The notes: generated by a model not told the origin, from the letters alone. A stretch of 64,000 nt of DNA from Nitrospira sp. CG24D (GCA_002869855.2 NEWQ02000003.1:62001-126000); one strand, 5' to 3'. Positions 41,337 to 50,936 are shown, counted from the first letter of the stretch. Program-made: numbers and translations.

Positions 41337-42287
41337 TTAGGTCAGGGGAATACGGTTCTTGTTCTGTGCGAGCCACGCCTCAAGGGTCAGGAGGGCGGGA
41401 TTGAGGCTGCGCGCGATGGATGGATTCCGCGGACCGCAGAACGCCTCGTTAAAATCATGTTTAAACTGAAACATATTGCCCAGATCATCGGCGCCGGGAA
41501 ACCCGAACGCCCGATACTGCTCAGGGGTCACCGCGTTGTACCGCACCGGCTGACCGAAGGCCTTGGTCATGGCCGCAGCCATTTCGGTTCCGGTCAAGTG
41601 TTCGCCGGCAATCGCCACCGTCTTGCCGATATACTCGCGGCCCTTCTTGAAGATCCCGAGCGCGCACTTGCCGATATCTTCTGCCGCGATGCAGGGTAAC
41701 TTCTTATCGCCCATCGGAAGCGTGAAGGCCAGCGTGCCGTCAGGCCCCTTTTTCGGGCCCATCCCGAAAGAAATCATGTTGTCCCAATAGAACGACGTGA
41801 GGAGAAACGTGGTTGGTACGCCGAGCTTCGTAAACTCCTGATCGGCTTCTCCCTTCGCATCGAAATGCGGGACCTTATACTTGCCCATCAGCGTGGGCAT
41901 ACGATTGTCCGTCAGCGGCACCCACTTGCGCGTGTCCTCCAATGTCGACCAGACAGCATGTTCCACACCCGACTTCTTGGCCGCAGCCGCCTGCGCCTTG
42001 ACCTGGGCATACTCTTTTTCCGGCGAGAAATGCTCCCAGAAATTCGTCAGGCAGAACACTCCGTAGGCGCCGGAAAATGCGCGCGCTAGGCTGTCCACAT
42101 CGTCGAGATTCGCCGCCACTACTTCCGCCCCGAGTTTGGCCAACGCCTTGGCTTTATCGGAGTGCACATCTCTCGTCAGCGCGCGAACCGTGAAGCCGCA
42201 GCCCGGATCGTTCACGATCGCCCGCACCAGCCCTCCGCCCTGCGCACCGGTCGCACCAACCACCGCGATGATTTTCTTATCCGCCAT
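41337..42287 (-). CDS. NmrA-like NAD(P)-binding protein
   Basis: The 316-residue atypical SDR starts KIIAVVGATGAQGGGLVRAI and has VRALTRDVHSDKAKALAKLG, GAYGVFCLTNFWEHFSPEKE and VPTTFLLTSFYWDNMISFGM. This family binds NADP(H) and often acts as a redox sensor or reductase. It lacks the YxxxK catalytic pair of classical SDRs. GGAGG lies ahead of the ATG. A palindromic element lies 18 bp upstream of its start. Confidence 0.9.
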   Translation of the reverse strand: MADKKIIAVVGATGAQGGGLVRAIVNDPGCGFTVRALTRDVHSDKAKALAKLGAEVVAANLDDVDSLARAFSGAYGVFCLTNFWEHFSPEKEYAQVKAQAAAAKKSGVEHAVWSTLEDTRKWVPLTDNRMPTLMGKYKVPHFDAKGEADQEFTKLGVPTTFLLTSFYWDNMISFGMGPKKGPDGTLAFTLPMGDKKLPCIAAEDIGKCALGIFKKGREYIGKTVAIAGEHLTGTEMAAAMTKAFGQPVRYNAVTPEQYRAFGFPGADDLGNMFQFKHDFNEAFCGPRNPSIARSLNPALLTLEAWLAQNKNRIPLT

Positions 42288-42305
42288 ACCGGCCTCCTTC
42301 TTTTA

Positions 42306-42429
42306 CAGAATGTTCAAACAGGCTGTCAGCAAGGCCGCAGCAAGCGAAGAGGCGACAACGTACTCTCTACCGTACGTTGAGCCTCTAAGCGACGCGAGAA
42401 CGCCGCTGGCGGCCTGTTTCAACATTCTG
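42306..42429 (-). repeat. Intergenic palindromic element, copy 3 (124 bp)
   Basis: Outer arms CAGAATGTTCAAACAGGC and GCCTGTTTCAACATTCTG match at 17 of 18 positions. The inner arms GAGGC...GCCTC enclose a perfect ACGTAC...GTACGT hairpin. It ends exactly where the TGA of the upstream SDR gene begins. Arm changes relative to copies 1 and 2 (GGATG to GAATG with CATCC to CATTC) are compensatory. Confidence 0.88.
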
Positions 42430-43161
42430 TCACATGACGATGCCGCCGCCGGCCTGAATTGTCTGTCCCGTGACCCACCGCGCCTGCTCGCTCACGAGGA
42501 AGGCCACCACCTCGGCAACGTCCTCCGGCGCGCCCAATCGCTTGAACGGCGACAACTGTATCCCCATCTGACGATAAGGCTCAGTCAAAATCCCTGTGTC
42601 CGTAAACCCAGGCGCCACCGTATTGACGGTGATCCCGCGCGACGCCAGCTCCTGCGCGATTCCCTGCGTGAATTGTTCGAGCGCGCCCCGGCTTCCGAGA
42701 TAGGCCGTAGCCCCGTAGTAGTGCAGCTTCGTCCCGGCACTGGAAATATTCACGATACGCCCCTGATCGCGCATCACCTTCGCTGCTTCCTGCATTGCAA
42801 AGTAAGGGCCCTTCGCATGCAAATCCATCTGCGTATCGAAGTCCGCTTCGGTGGTATCGAGGAAGGATTTCGGCACGAACTTCCCGGCATTATTGACGAG
42901 GATATCCACCCGGCCGAACTGTGCCGCTGTATCCGCGACCAGGCGTCGGGCGTCGGACACCACACTCATGTCGGCTTGCACCGCAACTGCTTTTCCGCCC
43001 TTGCCCTGAATGCCCGCGACCACTGCCCGAGCCTTGCTCTCGCTCCGGAGATAATTCACCACGACGATCGCCCCATCCGTCGCGAGCCGCTCTGCGATCG
43101 CCTGACCGATTCCGCTCGACGCGCCGGTGACGATCGCCACTTTTCCATCCAGGGGGGTCAT
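42430..43161 (-). CDS. SDR-family oxidoreductase with Arg in place of the catalytic Lys
   Basis: The 243-residue classical SDR has GKVAIVTGASSGIGQAIAER, the NNAG motif (DILVNNAGKF), catalytic Ser region IVNISSAG and Y154. The position of the catalytic Lys (YxxxK) is R158 (YLGSR). PGF and GQTIQAGGG end motifs are normal. The K-to-R change could reduce or abolish activity or change the reaction. The substrate is unknown. It is 12 bp downstream of the nitroreductase gene. Confidence 0.88.
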   Translation of the reverse strand: MTPLDGKVAIVTGASSGIGQAIAERLATDGAIVVVNYLRSESKARAVVAGIQGKGGKAVAVQADMSVVSDARRLVADTAAQFGRVDILVNNAGKFVPKSFLDTTEADFDTQMDLHAKGPYFAMQEAAKVMRDQGRIVNISSAGTKLHYYGATAYLGSRGALEQFTQGIAQELASRGITVNTVAPGFTDTGILTEPYRQMGIQLSPFKRLGAPEDVAEVVAFLVSEQARWVTGQTIQAGGGIVM

Positions 43162-43173
43162 CGACTCGTTCCT

Positions 43174-43779
43174 TCACACCGGCAGGGACGGAAGGGAATT
43201 GCCCCACTGTCCCGAAAAGGCGATTTCGGTCAGCGGCTTGCGTTCTCTCGGTTTCAGTTCGCGCTGTTGCAGATAGTCCGGCAGCACAGTCAACTCACCG
43301 GGATAGCCTACGGCAATCATGGCGACCGGCTCGTAGCCGGACGGAATCTTGAGGTCGGCTCGCGCCTTCTCGATGTCGAAACCAGCCATGGGATGCGCGA
43401 CGAGCCCAAGCGCGGTCGCTTGCAACAGAAGATTCTCCGTTGCCAGCCCGACATCGTGGAAGGCATGGCGATTCGGTCGGCTATCCTCCTCAAAATCCAT
43501 ACGCGTCACAGATAGAATCAGCACCGGAGCGCGATACGCCCACTTGCGATTGCCCTCTAACAGACAGGCCAACAGCCGGTCATAGTCCGCTGGTTCCTGC
43601 TTCGTCGCCACGACGAATCTCCAGGGCTGCTCATTGCTGGACGACGGCGCCCAGCGGGCCGCTTCAAGGAGCGTGAGCAGCATGTCCGGCCCCACCGGCT
43701 GATCTGAAAACGCGCGCGGACTCCAGCGCCGTTTTAGAAGGTCATAGAGGGGGAATCGCGTTTCAGCCGGTTTATCCAT
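43174..43779 (-). CDS. Nitroreductase family protein
   Basis: The 201-residue flavoprotein has RRWSPRAFSDQPVGPDMLLT, EAARWAPSSSNEQPWRFVVA and DVGLATENLLLQATALGLVA, followed by IAVGYPGE, all nitroreductase/FMN-binding signatures. It reduces nitro compounds or quinones with NAD(P)H. The ribosome binding site AAAGGAT lies over the stop of the upstream outer-membrane factor gene, so it belongs to the efflux operon. Full length. Confidence 0.92.
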   Translation of the reverse strand: MDKPAETRFPLYDLLKRRWSPRAFSDQPVGPDMLLTLLEAARWAPSSSNEQPWRFVVATKQEPADYDRLLACLLEGNRKWAYRAPVLILSVTRMDFEEDSRPNRHAFHDVGLATENLLLQATALGLVAHPMAGFDIEKARADLKIPSGYEPVAMIAVGYPGELTVLPDYLQQRELKPRERKPLTEIAFSGQWGNSLPSLPV

Positions 43780-43783
43780 CACG

Positions 43784-45199
43784 CTATCCTTTGCGAGGTT
43801 CGGTCTTGCGGTCCATCTCGGGTGACCATCCGCCGCCCAACGCTTTATACAACTGAACGACGGACACGACATGCAACCGGCGCGTTCCGGTCAAGGCCAG
43901 CTCGGCCTCGAATAGATTTCTTCTGGATACCAACACATCGAGATAGTTGGCCAGGCCGCCTTTATAGCGCAGCTCCGCCAGCTTCAGCGCTGATTGCAAT
44001 GCTGCCACTTGCTGCATCTGGGCTTCACTCTGCACCCGTGTCGTGCGCACCGCGACGAGCGAGTCCTCCACTTCACGAAACGCCGTGAGCACCGTTTTCT
44101 CGTACTGCGCCAGCGCCTGCTTCGCCTGCGCCTCGATCGCTTCTTGCTGAAACCCGAGCACCGGCCCGCTCAACAGCGGCGCCGCAAACCCCATCCCGCC
44201 GACCCCGAAGGAAGCCGGATCGGTAAAGAGCTTCGAGAGTTGGGGGCTCGCCGCGCCGAGCAGTCCCGTCAGAGAGATCTTCGGAAATCGTTCGGCCTTC
44301 GCCGCGCCGATACGGGCGGTCGCCGCCGCCAATTGCTGTTCCGCTTCGAGCAGATCCGGTCGCCGTTGCAACAGATCGGAGGGGAGCCCGGCAGGCACCG
44401 CCGGCGGCACCATCTGGTCATTCAGTAACCGACCGCGGGGAATGGTAAAGGGCTTCCGGCCGAGCAGCACACTCAATTGATTTTCCGCCTGCACCATCTG
44501 CCGCTCAAGTTCTGCCGCCCGCGCCGCTGCGTTGGCCCGCTCCGCTTCAAATTGATCGGTGTCCAATCGGGAGGTCATCCCCTGCTTGAGCCGGGCCTGG
44601 GCGATGCGCACCGATTCCTCCCAGGAATGCAGGGTCCGCTTCGCGATATCGAGTTGGTCGTCGAACTGCAGCAGATTGAAATAGCTTTCGGCCACACCGC
44701 TCACCAACTGCAAGACCACCGCGCGCCGGTTTTCCTCTTTCGAGAGTAGATCCGCGCGGGCCGCTTCATTCGATCGCCGGATCCGCCCCCAGATATCCAG
44801 CTCCCAGGAAAGGTTGCCTTGTAGATAATAGTTGAATGGGTTGGCGAAACCGGGAAACAGAAAGATCGTTTTTCGGCCGAGGTTCGGGGCATTGCCCGAA
44901 GCCGAGACCCCCGGCAGAAAATCGGACCGGGCAGTCAACGCGCGAGCTTGAAACTCTTCGACGGTGGCCACGGCTTTTTGCAGGTCCTTATTTTCAACCA
45001 GCGCTATCTTGATCAGCGCCTGCAGCTGGTCGTCTTTCAACAGCTCCCACCAAGGCAGGTTCGCCAGCGACGGCGCATCGGCCGGGGTTTCCGCCATCCG
45101 AAAGGTGTCGCCCGCATCCGTCTTGGGCCGCTCATAATCCGGCCCCACCGCGCAGGAAGCGAACAACAACGAGAGGCCGAGAGCCAGTGGCTTATGCAT
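43784..45199 (-). CDS. RND efflux outer-membrane factor (OprM/NodT family lipoprotein)
   Basis: The 471-residue lipoprotein has a lipobox in ALGLSLLFASC and two OEP repeats of long helices. Family motifs are VGPDYERP, WWELLKDDQLQALIKIALVE, LSWELDIWGRIRR, GLPSDLLQRRPDLLEAEQQL and ELRYKGGLANYLDVL. It forms a trimeric outer-membrane channel for the adjacent pump. ATG at 45199 is chosen; an upstream ATG at 45211 has the GGAGG too close. It overlaps the pump gene by 8 bp. Confidence 0.93.
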   Translation of the reverse strand: MHKPLALGLSLLFASCAVGPDYERPKTDAGDTFRMAETPADAPSLANLPWWELLKDDQLQALIKIALVENKDLQKAVATVEEFQARALTARSDFLPGVSASGNAPNLGRKTIFLFPGFANPFNYYLQGNLSWELDIWGRIRRSNEAARADLLSKEENRRAVVLQLVSGVAESYFNLLQFDDQLDIAKRTLHSWEESVRIAQARLKQGMTSRLDTDQFEAERANAAARAAELERQMVQAENQLSVLLGRKPFTIPRGRLLNDQMVPPAVPAGLPSDLLQRRPDLLEAEQQLAAATARIGAAKAERFPKISLTGLLGAASPQLSKLFTDPASFGVGGMGFAAPLLSGPVLGFQQEAIEAQAKQALAQYEKTVLTAFREVEDSLVAVRTTRVQSEAQMQQVAALQSALKLAELRYKGGLANYLDVLVSRRNLFEAELALTGTRRLHVVSVVQLYKALGGGWSPEMDRKTEPRKG

Positions 45200-48100
45200 G
45201 ATGGGACTCATCCTCCGATGAAGGCAGTCTAGGGGGTTCCTCAATGATGGCTTCTCCGGACGCCCGTCGCTGGGTCAACCGGCGGGTCACCACGTAAAAG
45301 AGCGGCACGAAGAAGATCGCCAGGAATGTCGCTGCGAGCATGCCGCCCATGACACCCGTTCCGATCGACTGACGGCTCGATGCACCGGCCCCACGCGCGA
45401 CAACTAACGGAACCATCCCGAAGATGAACGCCATCGAGGTCATGATAATGGGACGGAACCTGAGCTTCGCCGCTTCCATGGCCGCCTCGATCAACGGGCG
45501 GCCCGCTTCATAGCGTGTGTTGGCAAACTCGACGATCAGGATGGCATTCTTGGCGGACAAGCCGATCAGCGTCACCAGCCCGATCTGGAAATAGATGTCG
45601 TTTTCAAACCCGCGCAGGAAGACGGCAGTGAGCGCCCCGAAAATTGCGAAGGGCACGGCCAAAATCACGGCGAAAGGGACGACCCAGCTCTCGAACTGCG
45701 CGGCCAATACGAGAAAGACCATCAGAAGCCCGACGGCGAAGACGACGCCGGACTGGCCTCCCACCCGTCGCTCCTGAAACGAAATATTGCTGTAGTCGAT
45801 CGAATATCCCTGCGGGACCAGGATCTCTTTGCCGACCCGATCCAGCGCTTCGAGCGCCTGCCCCGAGCTGAAGCCCGGCGCCGCCGCACCCAGCACCAGC
45901 GCCGTATTGTAGCCGTTGAAGTGATTCACCGGGTCCGGCCCGCTCTGATACTCCGTCGTCACGACCGTATCCAACGTGATCATGTTCGTGCCTTGAGGCG
46001 TTTGCGCGCGCACGTAGATCTTCGCCAAATCTTGAGGTGTGGCCCGATATTCCGCTTCGGCTTCGGTCTGCACATGATACACACGGCCGAATTTCACGAA
46101 GTCGTTGATATAGAAATTTCCGAAGTAAGCCTGCAGCGTATCAAAGATGTCGGAGATCGGAATCCCCAAGGCCTTCGCCCGTTCCCGGTTCACGTTCACA
46201 TACAGTCGGGGAGAGGAGACACGGAAGTTCGTCCCGACCCGGCCGATCGCCGGCTCTTTCTGCGCCCGTTCGACGAACTGCTGAGCCACTGCGGCAAACT
46301 TCTTAAAGTCCCCGCTGCCGGGATCTTGCAGCTGCGCGGAGAATCCCCCGACCGCCCCCACGCCGCGAATGGCCGGCGCATTGAACGCCAGGATCAGCGC
46401 TTCAGGAATTTTTGCGAACTCTGCGTAGGCCGCACCGACCAGCGCCTTCGCATGATTCTGCGGTTCGGGGCGCTCGTCCCAAAGCACGAGCGGCACAAAC
46501 ATCGTCGCCGCATTCGGCCCGCGCGTGCCGAACACAAAGTTCTGGCCGGACAGGGCGTCGGTTGAGTGGACCGCCGGATTGGCTTGGAAGTAGCGCTCGA
46601 TCCGTTCGAGCACCGCGTCGGTCCGCTGCTTCGACGCGCCGTCGGGCAGCTGCGCCACCACGATGAAATACCCCTGGTCCTCTTCCGGAAGAAAGCTTTT
46701 CGGCAAGGCCTTGAATAACCCCGTCGACACGACCAGCAGCACGCCGAAGAGCAGCATCACGAGGACCGGTCTCGCCAGGAACGAGGCCACGACACGGGAA
46801 AATCCGCGCTGGGTCCGCCCGAAGTTTCGATCGAAGAAGGCCCAGAATCCCCCGCGCGCTTCATGCTGCGGGAGGAGTACCATGGCGCACAAGGCCGGGC
46901 TCAGCGTGAGCGCCACAAACCCCGACACGGTCACCGAGATGGCGATCGTCGCGGCGAACTGTTTGTAGAGCGCGCCGGTGATTCCACCGACAAATCCGAC
47001 CGGCACGAAGACCGAGACCAGCACCAGCACGATGGCGATGATCGGGGAGGTCACTTCGCTCATTGCCCGCTTGGCGGCGTCCTTCGCCGACACCCGGTCC
47101 TCGCGCATATGACGTTCGACGTTTTCGACGACGACAATCGCATCGTCCACCACGATCCCGATGGCCAGGACCATCCCGAAGAGCGTGATGGTATTGATGG
47201 AAAACCCCAACGCATAGAGTCCGATAAAGGTGCCGATCAACGACACCGGCACGGCGACGGTCGGAATGATCGTGGCCCGCCAGCTCTGGAGAAATACATA
47301 CACGACAAGCACCACGAGGACCATGGCTTCCGCCAGCGTCTTCACCACTTCCTTGATCGAGACCTCGATGAACCGCGTGGTGTCATAGGGGATGTCGTAG
47401 GATACGCCGGGCGGAAAATTCTTGGCCAGCTCATCCATCTGCGCGCGCGCGCGACGGATCGTGTCCAGCGCGTTGGCCCCCGGCGAGAGAAAGGTCAGAA
47501 TGAACGTCGTGGGGGTGCTGTTCCAGCGGCCCTCCAGCGAATAGGATTGCGCCCCCAGCTCGATGCGCGCGACGTCCTTGAGCCGCACCGTAGAGCCGTC
47601 CGGCAGAGCCCGCACGATCAGTTCCTCGAAGTCCTTCACATCGGTCAGCCGGCCTTTCGAGATGATCGGGATCGTCAGCTCAGTGCCCTTCGGCGCCGGT
47701 TCCCGCCCGATCGTCCCGGCAGGATAATCACGATTCTGCTCACGGATAATCGCTGCAATGTCGCTCGGGATCAGGCCCAGCTTCGCCATCTGCGGCGGAT
47801 TAAGAATGATCCGCATGCTGTAGTTCTGCTGACCGAACACCAGTGCGTCGCCCACACCTCTGACCCGCTTCAGATCGTCGACCACGCGCAGCGTCGCATA
47901 GTTCGAGAGAAACACCGCGTCGTGGCGTGGATCGGTGGACTTCAGCACGATGACCGCCACGAGGTCGGGAGACATCTTCTTGACGGACACTCCCTGGCGG
48001 ATCACTTCCGTCGGCAGCTGCGGTTCCGCCAGCTTTTCACGGTTCTGGGTTTGCACCTGGGCGATGTCGGGATCCGTCCCGATCTCAAAGGTCAGCTTGA

Positions 48101-48371
48101 TAGTCACATGACCGTCGTTGCTGCTGGTCGACTCGAAATAGAGCAGATTGTCGATGCCGGGAAGGGTGACCTCAATAGGGCGGGCGACCGCCTCGGCGGC
48201 AACCTCCGCACTGGCGCCCGGATAGTCGGCATCGATCTGGACGACCGGAGGCGTGATTTCAGGAAACTGCGCGACCGGCAGAAACTGCAGGGCCAGGAGA
48301 CCCATCACGACAATGACGATGGAGACCACCGACGCAAGGATCGGCCGGTCGATAAAGACGTGCGACGTCAC
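45192..48371 (-). CDS. RND multidrug efflux permease (HAE1/AcrB type)
   Basis: The 1059-residue inner-membrane pump has the AcrB architecture: FIDRPILASVVSIVIVVMGL start, periplasmic porter domains, and the proton relay region GMVLAIGIVVDDAIVVVENV with the conserved Asp pair. The second half starts at PVLVMLLFGVLLVVSTGLF, and ATFLAIFFVPLFYVV lies near the end. It exports drugs, dyes or solvents by proton antiport. It lies 3 bp after the adaptor gene. No local regulator gene is seen, so its control is elsewhere. Confidence 0.96.
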   Translation of the reverse strand: MTSHVFIDRPILASVVSIVIVVMGLLALQFLPVAQFPEITPPVVQIDADYPGASAEVAAEAVARPIEVTLPGIDNLLYFESTSSNDGHVTIKLTFEIGTDPDIAQVQTQNREKLAEPQLPTEVIRQGVSVKKMSPDLVAVIVLKSTDPRHDAVFLSNYATLRVVDDLKRVRGVGDALVFGQQNYSMRIILNPPQMAKLGLIPSDIAAIIREQNRDYPAGTIGREPAPKGTELTIPIISKGRLTDVKDFEELIVRALPDGSTVRLKDVARIELGAQSYSLEGRWNSTPTTFILTFLSPGANALDTIRRARAQMDELAKNFPPGVSYDIPYDTTRFIEVSIKEVVKTLAEAMVLVVLVVYVFLQSWRATIIPTVAVPVSLIGTFIGLYALGFSINTITLFGMVLAIGIVVDDAIVVVENVERHMREDRVSAKDAAKRAMSEVTSPIIAIVLVLVSVFVPVGFVGGITGALYKQFAATIAISVTVSGFVALTLSPALCAMVLLPQHEARGGFWAFFDRNFGRTQRGFSRVVASFLARPVLVMLLFGVLLVVSTGLFKALPKSFLPEEDQGYFIVVAQLPDGASKQRTDAVLERIERYFQANPAVHSTDALSGQNFVFGTRGPNAATMFVPLVLWDERPEPQNHAKALVGAAYAEFAKIPEALILAFNAPAIRGVGAVGGFSAQLQDPGSGDFKKFAAVAQQFVERAQKEPAIGRVGTNFRVSSPRLYVNVNRERAKALGIPISDIFDTLQAYFGNFYINDFVKFGRVYHVQTEAEAEYRATPQDLAKIYVRAQTPQGTNMITLDTVVTTEYQSGPDPVNHFNGYNTALVLGAAAPGFSSGQALEALDRVGKEILVPQGYSIDYSNISFQERRVGGQSGVVFAVGLLMVFLVLAAQFESWVVPFAVILAVPFAIFGALTAVFLRGFENDIYFQIGLVTLIGLSAKNAILIVEFANTRYEAGRPLIEAAMEAAKLRFRPIIMTSMAFIFGMVPLVVARGAGASSRQSIGTGVMGGMLAATFLAIFFVPLFYVVTRRLTQRRASGEAIIEEPPRLPSSEDESHHA

Positions 48372-48374
48372 AAT

Positions 48375-49562
48375 TTATCCTTGTTTGGGAGTGGGGGGAA
48401 CGGGGTCCGTCTCCGGCACCGCCGTCGATTTCCACGGCACCGCCTTGACAGGCGCGCCAGGCCCGATCGTCATCAGACCGTTGACCACGACACGATCTCC
48501 GGCTTTCAACCCGCCGTCGATCATCCATTGATCGCCCTTCCACGTGGACGCGACCACATCGCGGATCTGCACCTTCTCGTCCGGACCCACTACGTACACG
48601 AAGGGCCCTTGCGGACCCTGCAGCACCGCGCGCTGCGGAATCAAGACGGCATCCGTCTTGGTGTCTCCCGTAAAGCGCACCTTCACGAACTGGCCCGGCA
48701 GCAAGGAACGATCCGGATTTGGAAACGTGATCCGGGTCTGCCGGGAACCGGTCTCGGTCCGCAGCCCCGGCTCGAGCAGATCCAGCACGCCCTCATGCGG
48801 ATAGGCCGTGTCATCCATCATCGTAAGGCGGCCCCGCAGTTGGTAGACGCCCGGATGGTGAATTTTCTTCGACTCGATGTCGCGTCGCCGCTTCAAAATA
48901 AAGCTCTCCGGCACATTCACCACCACGAACATCGGATCGACGCGATGGACCACCGTCAGCAAATCGGTTTGCGCCGACACGAGACGTCCCTCGTAGTAGC
49001 GGCTCCGTTCGATCAAGCCACTGATGGGCGCCGTAATGAGCGTGTTATCCAAATCGAATTGGGACTTGATCAGATCCGCCTTGGCTCCCTGGAGGGCCGC
49101 TTTCGCCGAAAGCTCCTGCGCCACGGCGTCATCGACATCCTTCTGGCTTACGGCTTGTTCGGCAAGCAGCGGCTTCACCCGTTCCAGATCCTGCTTGGCC
49201 TGCACCAGCTTGGCTTCCGCCTGGGCGATTTTAGCCTTCGCACTGGCGGCAGCAGCCTGGAACGGCACCGGATCGATCTGATACAGACGGCTCCCTTTTT
49301 TGACGTCCCGACCTTCAGGGTAGAGCACCGCCTTAAGCAACCCGGTGACCTGGGAACGGATTTCAACCGGACGAGAGGCTTCCGCCTGACCGATGAATTC
49401 CGGCTCATCCGGAATCGTCTGGGTGGTCACCGTAATGATTTCAACCTGGGCGACGGGCTGCGCCGGAGCGGATCCGGCTTCCTGCTTGCAGCCCAAGCTC
49501 ATACTCCCCAGTGAGAACAGGACCAGTACGGCGAATATGGATTGCGGAGAAGAATATTTCAT
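48375..49562 (-). CDS. RND efflux periplasmic adaptor lipoprotein
   Basis: The 395-residue membrane-fusion protein has a lipoprotein signal (AVLVLFSLGSMSLGC) and the usual order of domains. The lipoyl half is RPVEIRSQVTGLLKAVLYPE, a long alpha-hairpin follows (FQAAAASAKAKIAQAEAKLV), then beta-barrel and MP domains. It links the pump to the outer-membrane channel. First gene of the operon adaptor-pump-channel-nitroreductase. AGGGA lies nine bases before the ATG. The 195-bp divergent gap upstream holds no clear promoter. Confidence 0.95.
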   Translation of the reverse strand: MKYSSPQSIFAVLVLFSLGSMSLGCKQEAGSAPAQPVAQVEIITVTTQTIPDEPEFIGQAEASRPVEIRSQVTGLLKAVLYPEGRDVKKGSRLYQIDPVPFQAAAASAKAKIAQAEAKLVQAKQDLERVKPLLAEQAVSQKDVDDAVAQELSAKAALQGAKADLIKSQFDLDNTLITAPISGLIERSRYYEGRLVSAQTDLLTVVHRVDPMFVVVNVPESFILKRRRDIESKKIHHPGVYQLRGRLTMMDDTAYPHEGVLDLLEPGLRTETGSRQTRITFPNPDRSLLPGQFVKVRFTGDTKTDAVLIPQRAVLQGPQGPFVYVVGPDEKVQIRDVVASTWKGDQWMIDGGLKAGDRVVVNGLMTIGPGAPVKAVPWKSTAVPETDPVPPTPKQG

Positions 49563-49757
49563 ATTAAGGATTCCCTGCCTATTATGTCGCTGCGGGCCAG
49601 TTTACCTGTTCCCTCTACTGTTTCTCTACCACCTCATTACCGCATGCCGTTCTACGATCTTTACGATTGCGGAAGCCCGTCGACTCACCTATTCTTGGCC
49701 TCCAGGCAATCGGCCCGCTTTACCTGTGAACATGCAAGGAGTAGGTGCGCTCGTAAC

Positions 49758-50627
49758 ATGAAAAAAGCTTTTGAGTATGCGCTTGTGCGCTTTGCCGACC
49801 TGCTCTTTCATGTTCTGCCACGCTCCTGGTCCATTGGATTAGGCGAACAGCTCAGTCTGGGCGTCTCGCATGTCATCACGAAACGACGCGACCTCGTCCT
49901 GCGCAATCTGGCCCTAGCCTTCCCCGAAAAATCTGACCGTGAACGTGCACGGATTGCCCGGGCAGTTTGGCGCAATCTCGGCAGGCTCGCCGTCGAATTT
50001 TCCCGCGTGTCCGACTTTACCGACGGTTCCATCGACCGCTTGGTAGATGTTGAGGGCCGAGAATACGTCGATGCCGCCATCAAGGAAGGCAAGGGCATCG
50101 TCGGGCTGACCGCCCATTTCACCAACTGGGAACTGACCGGCGCGCTGGTGCAGCGCGTCTTCGGAAACATGACGGTGATCGCCCGCCCGGTCCACAACGC
50201 CTCAGTCGATCGTTGGGTCTATGAGAAGCGCACCGCCAGCGGGCTGAATATCATCCTCCCGAAAGACGCTGTGAAAGCCTCCCTCAAATGTCTCAAGAGC
50301 CGGGGCATCATCGGCATGATGATCGACCAGAGCTTGTCGAGCGGCGGCGTCTTCGTCGAGTTCTTCGGCCGCCCCGCCTCCTCGACCACACTGCCGGCTC
50401 TGCTACACATCCGCACCGGCGCGCCAGTCATGTTTGCCTATCTTGTCCGTAACGGGGAACGTTTCCGTCTCGTGTTTGAGCCCGTGGTCTTTCCACCGGT
50501 CGAAGATCCCGCTGCACGGATCCAGATTTACACTCAGGTGATGACCACGCAATTCGAGCAAGTGATCCGTCGCTACCCCGAAAGCTGGCTCTGGCTACAC
50601 AATCGCTGGAAACGGCAACCTGAGTAG
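49758..50627 (+). CDS. LpxL/HtrB-family lysophospholipid acyltransferase
   Basis: The 289-residue protein matches the LpxL/LpxM family: RRDLVLRNLALAFPEKSDRE, the HxxxxE-like GIVGLTAHFTNWELTGALVQ, VIARPVHNASVDRWV, GIIGMMIDQSLSSGGVFVEF and YPESWLWLHNRWKR. These enzymes add secondary acyl chains to lipid A or act on related lipids. ATG at 49758 is used; the AAGGAG is about 17 bp upstream, further than usual, and no better start is visible. No signal peptide; predicted membrane-associated. Confidence 0.9.
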   Translation: MKKAFEYALVRFADLLFHVLPRSWSIGLGEQLSLGVSHVITKRRDLVLRNLALAFPEKSDRERARIARAVWRNLGRLAVEFSRVSDFTDGSIDRLVDVEGREYVDAAIKEGKGIVGLTAHFTNWELTGALVQRVFGNMTVIARPVHNASVDRWVYEKRTASGLNIILPKDAVKASLKCLKSRGIIGMMIDQSLSSGGVFVEFFGRPASSTTLPALLHIRTGAPVMFAYLVRNGERFRLVFEPVVFPPVEDPAARIQIYTQVMTTQFEQVIRRYPESWLWLHNRWKRQPE

Positions 50628-50644
50628 AAGCCGGCCCAACGGCA

Positions 50645-50881
50645 TTAGAGCCCTTTATGCGACCCATCGCAGAACGGCGGGTTCTTGGTCTGCTTGCACT
50701 GACAGAGCGCAACCGTTTTCTTCTCGGTCGTCGTAAACTCCAGCGGCGTGAACTCCGTGCCCTTGTGCGACCCGTCGCAGAACGGTTGGTTCTTCGAGCG
50801 CCCGCACTGGCACCAATAGTACGTGCCAGTTTCTAACTCCAACACCGCCGGCTGCTTGGCTGCAATGACTGGTTTTTCCAT
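50645..50881 (-). CDS. Double CDGSH iron-sulfur protein
   Basis: This 78-residue protein carries two CDGSH [2Fe-2S] motifs: C24/C26/C35/H39 (PFCDGSH) and C60/C62/C71/H75. Each motif binds a 3Cys-1His cluster, as in MitoNEET-type proteins; the bacterial two-motif form probably acts in redox or iron-sulfur transfer. Good GGAGG ahead of the ATG. It is the last recognisable member of the redox gene group on this strand, though separated from its neighbours. Confidence 0.93.
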   Translation of the reverse strand: MEKPVIAAKQPAVLELETGTYYWCQCGRSKNQPFCDGSHKGTEFTPLEFTTTEKKTVALCQCKQTKNPPFCDGSHKGL

Positions 50882-50936
50882 GGGTGATCCTCCTGGTGAA
50901 TTTATTAGTTGAGTGACGCCTCTGTCTTCCCGTGAA

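Noticed and set aside
38314..42429. Possible CRISPR array
   Set aside because: The three copies are kilobases apart, palindromic and of unequal length, with genes between; no cas genes are seen.
42136..43515. 459-codon plus-strand frame across NmrA-like, SDR and nitroreductase genes
   Set aside because: It crosses the palindromic element and three good genes on the other strand; shadow.
46863..49514. Long open frame (about 880 codons) on the plus strand antisense to the RND pump and adaptor genes
   Set aside because: The protein is Arg/His/Asp-rich with no domain pattern and lies wholly opposite two clear genes; it is a GC-codon shadow.
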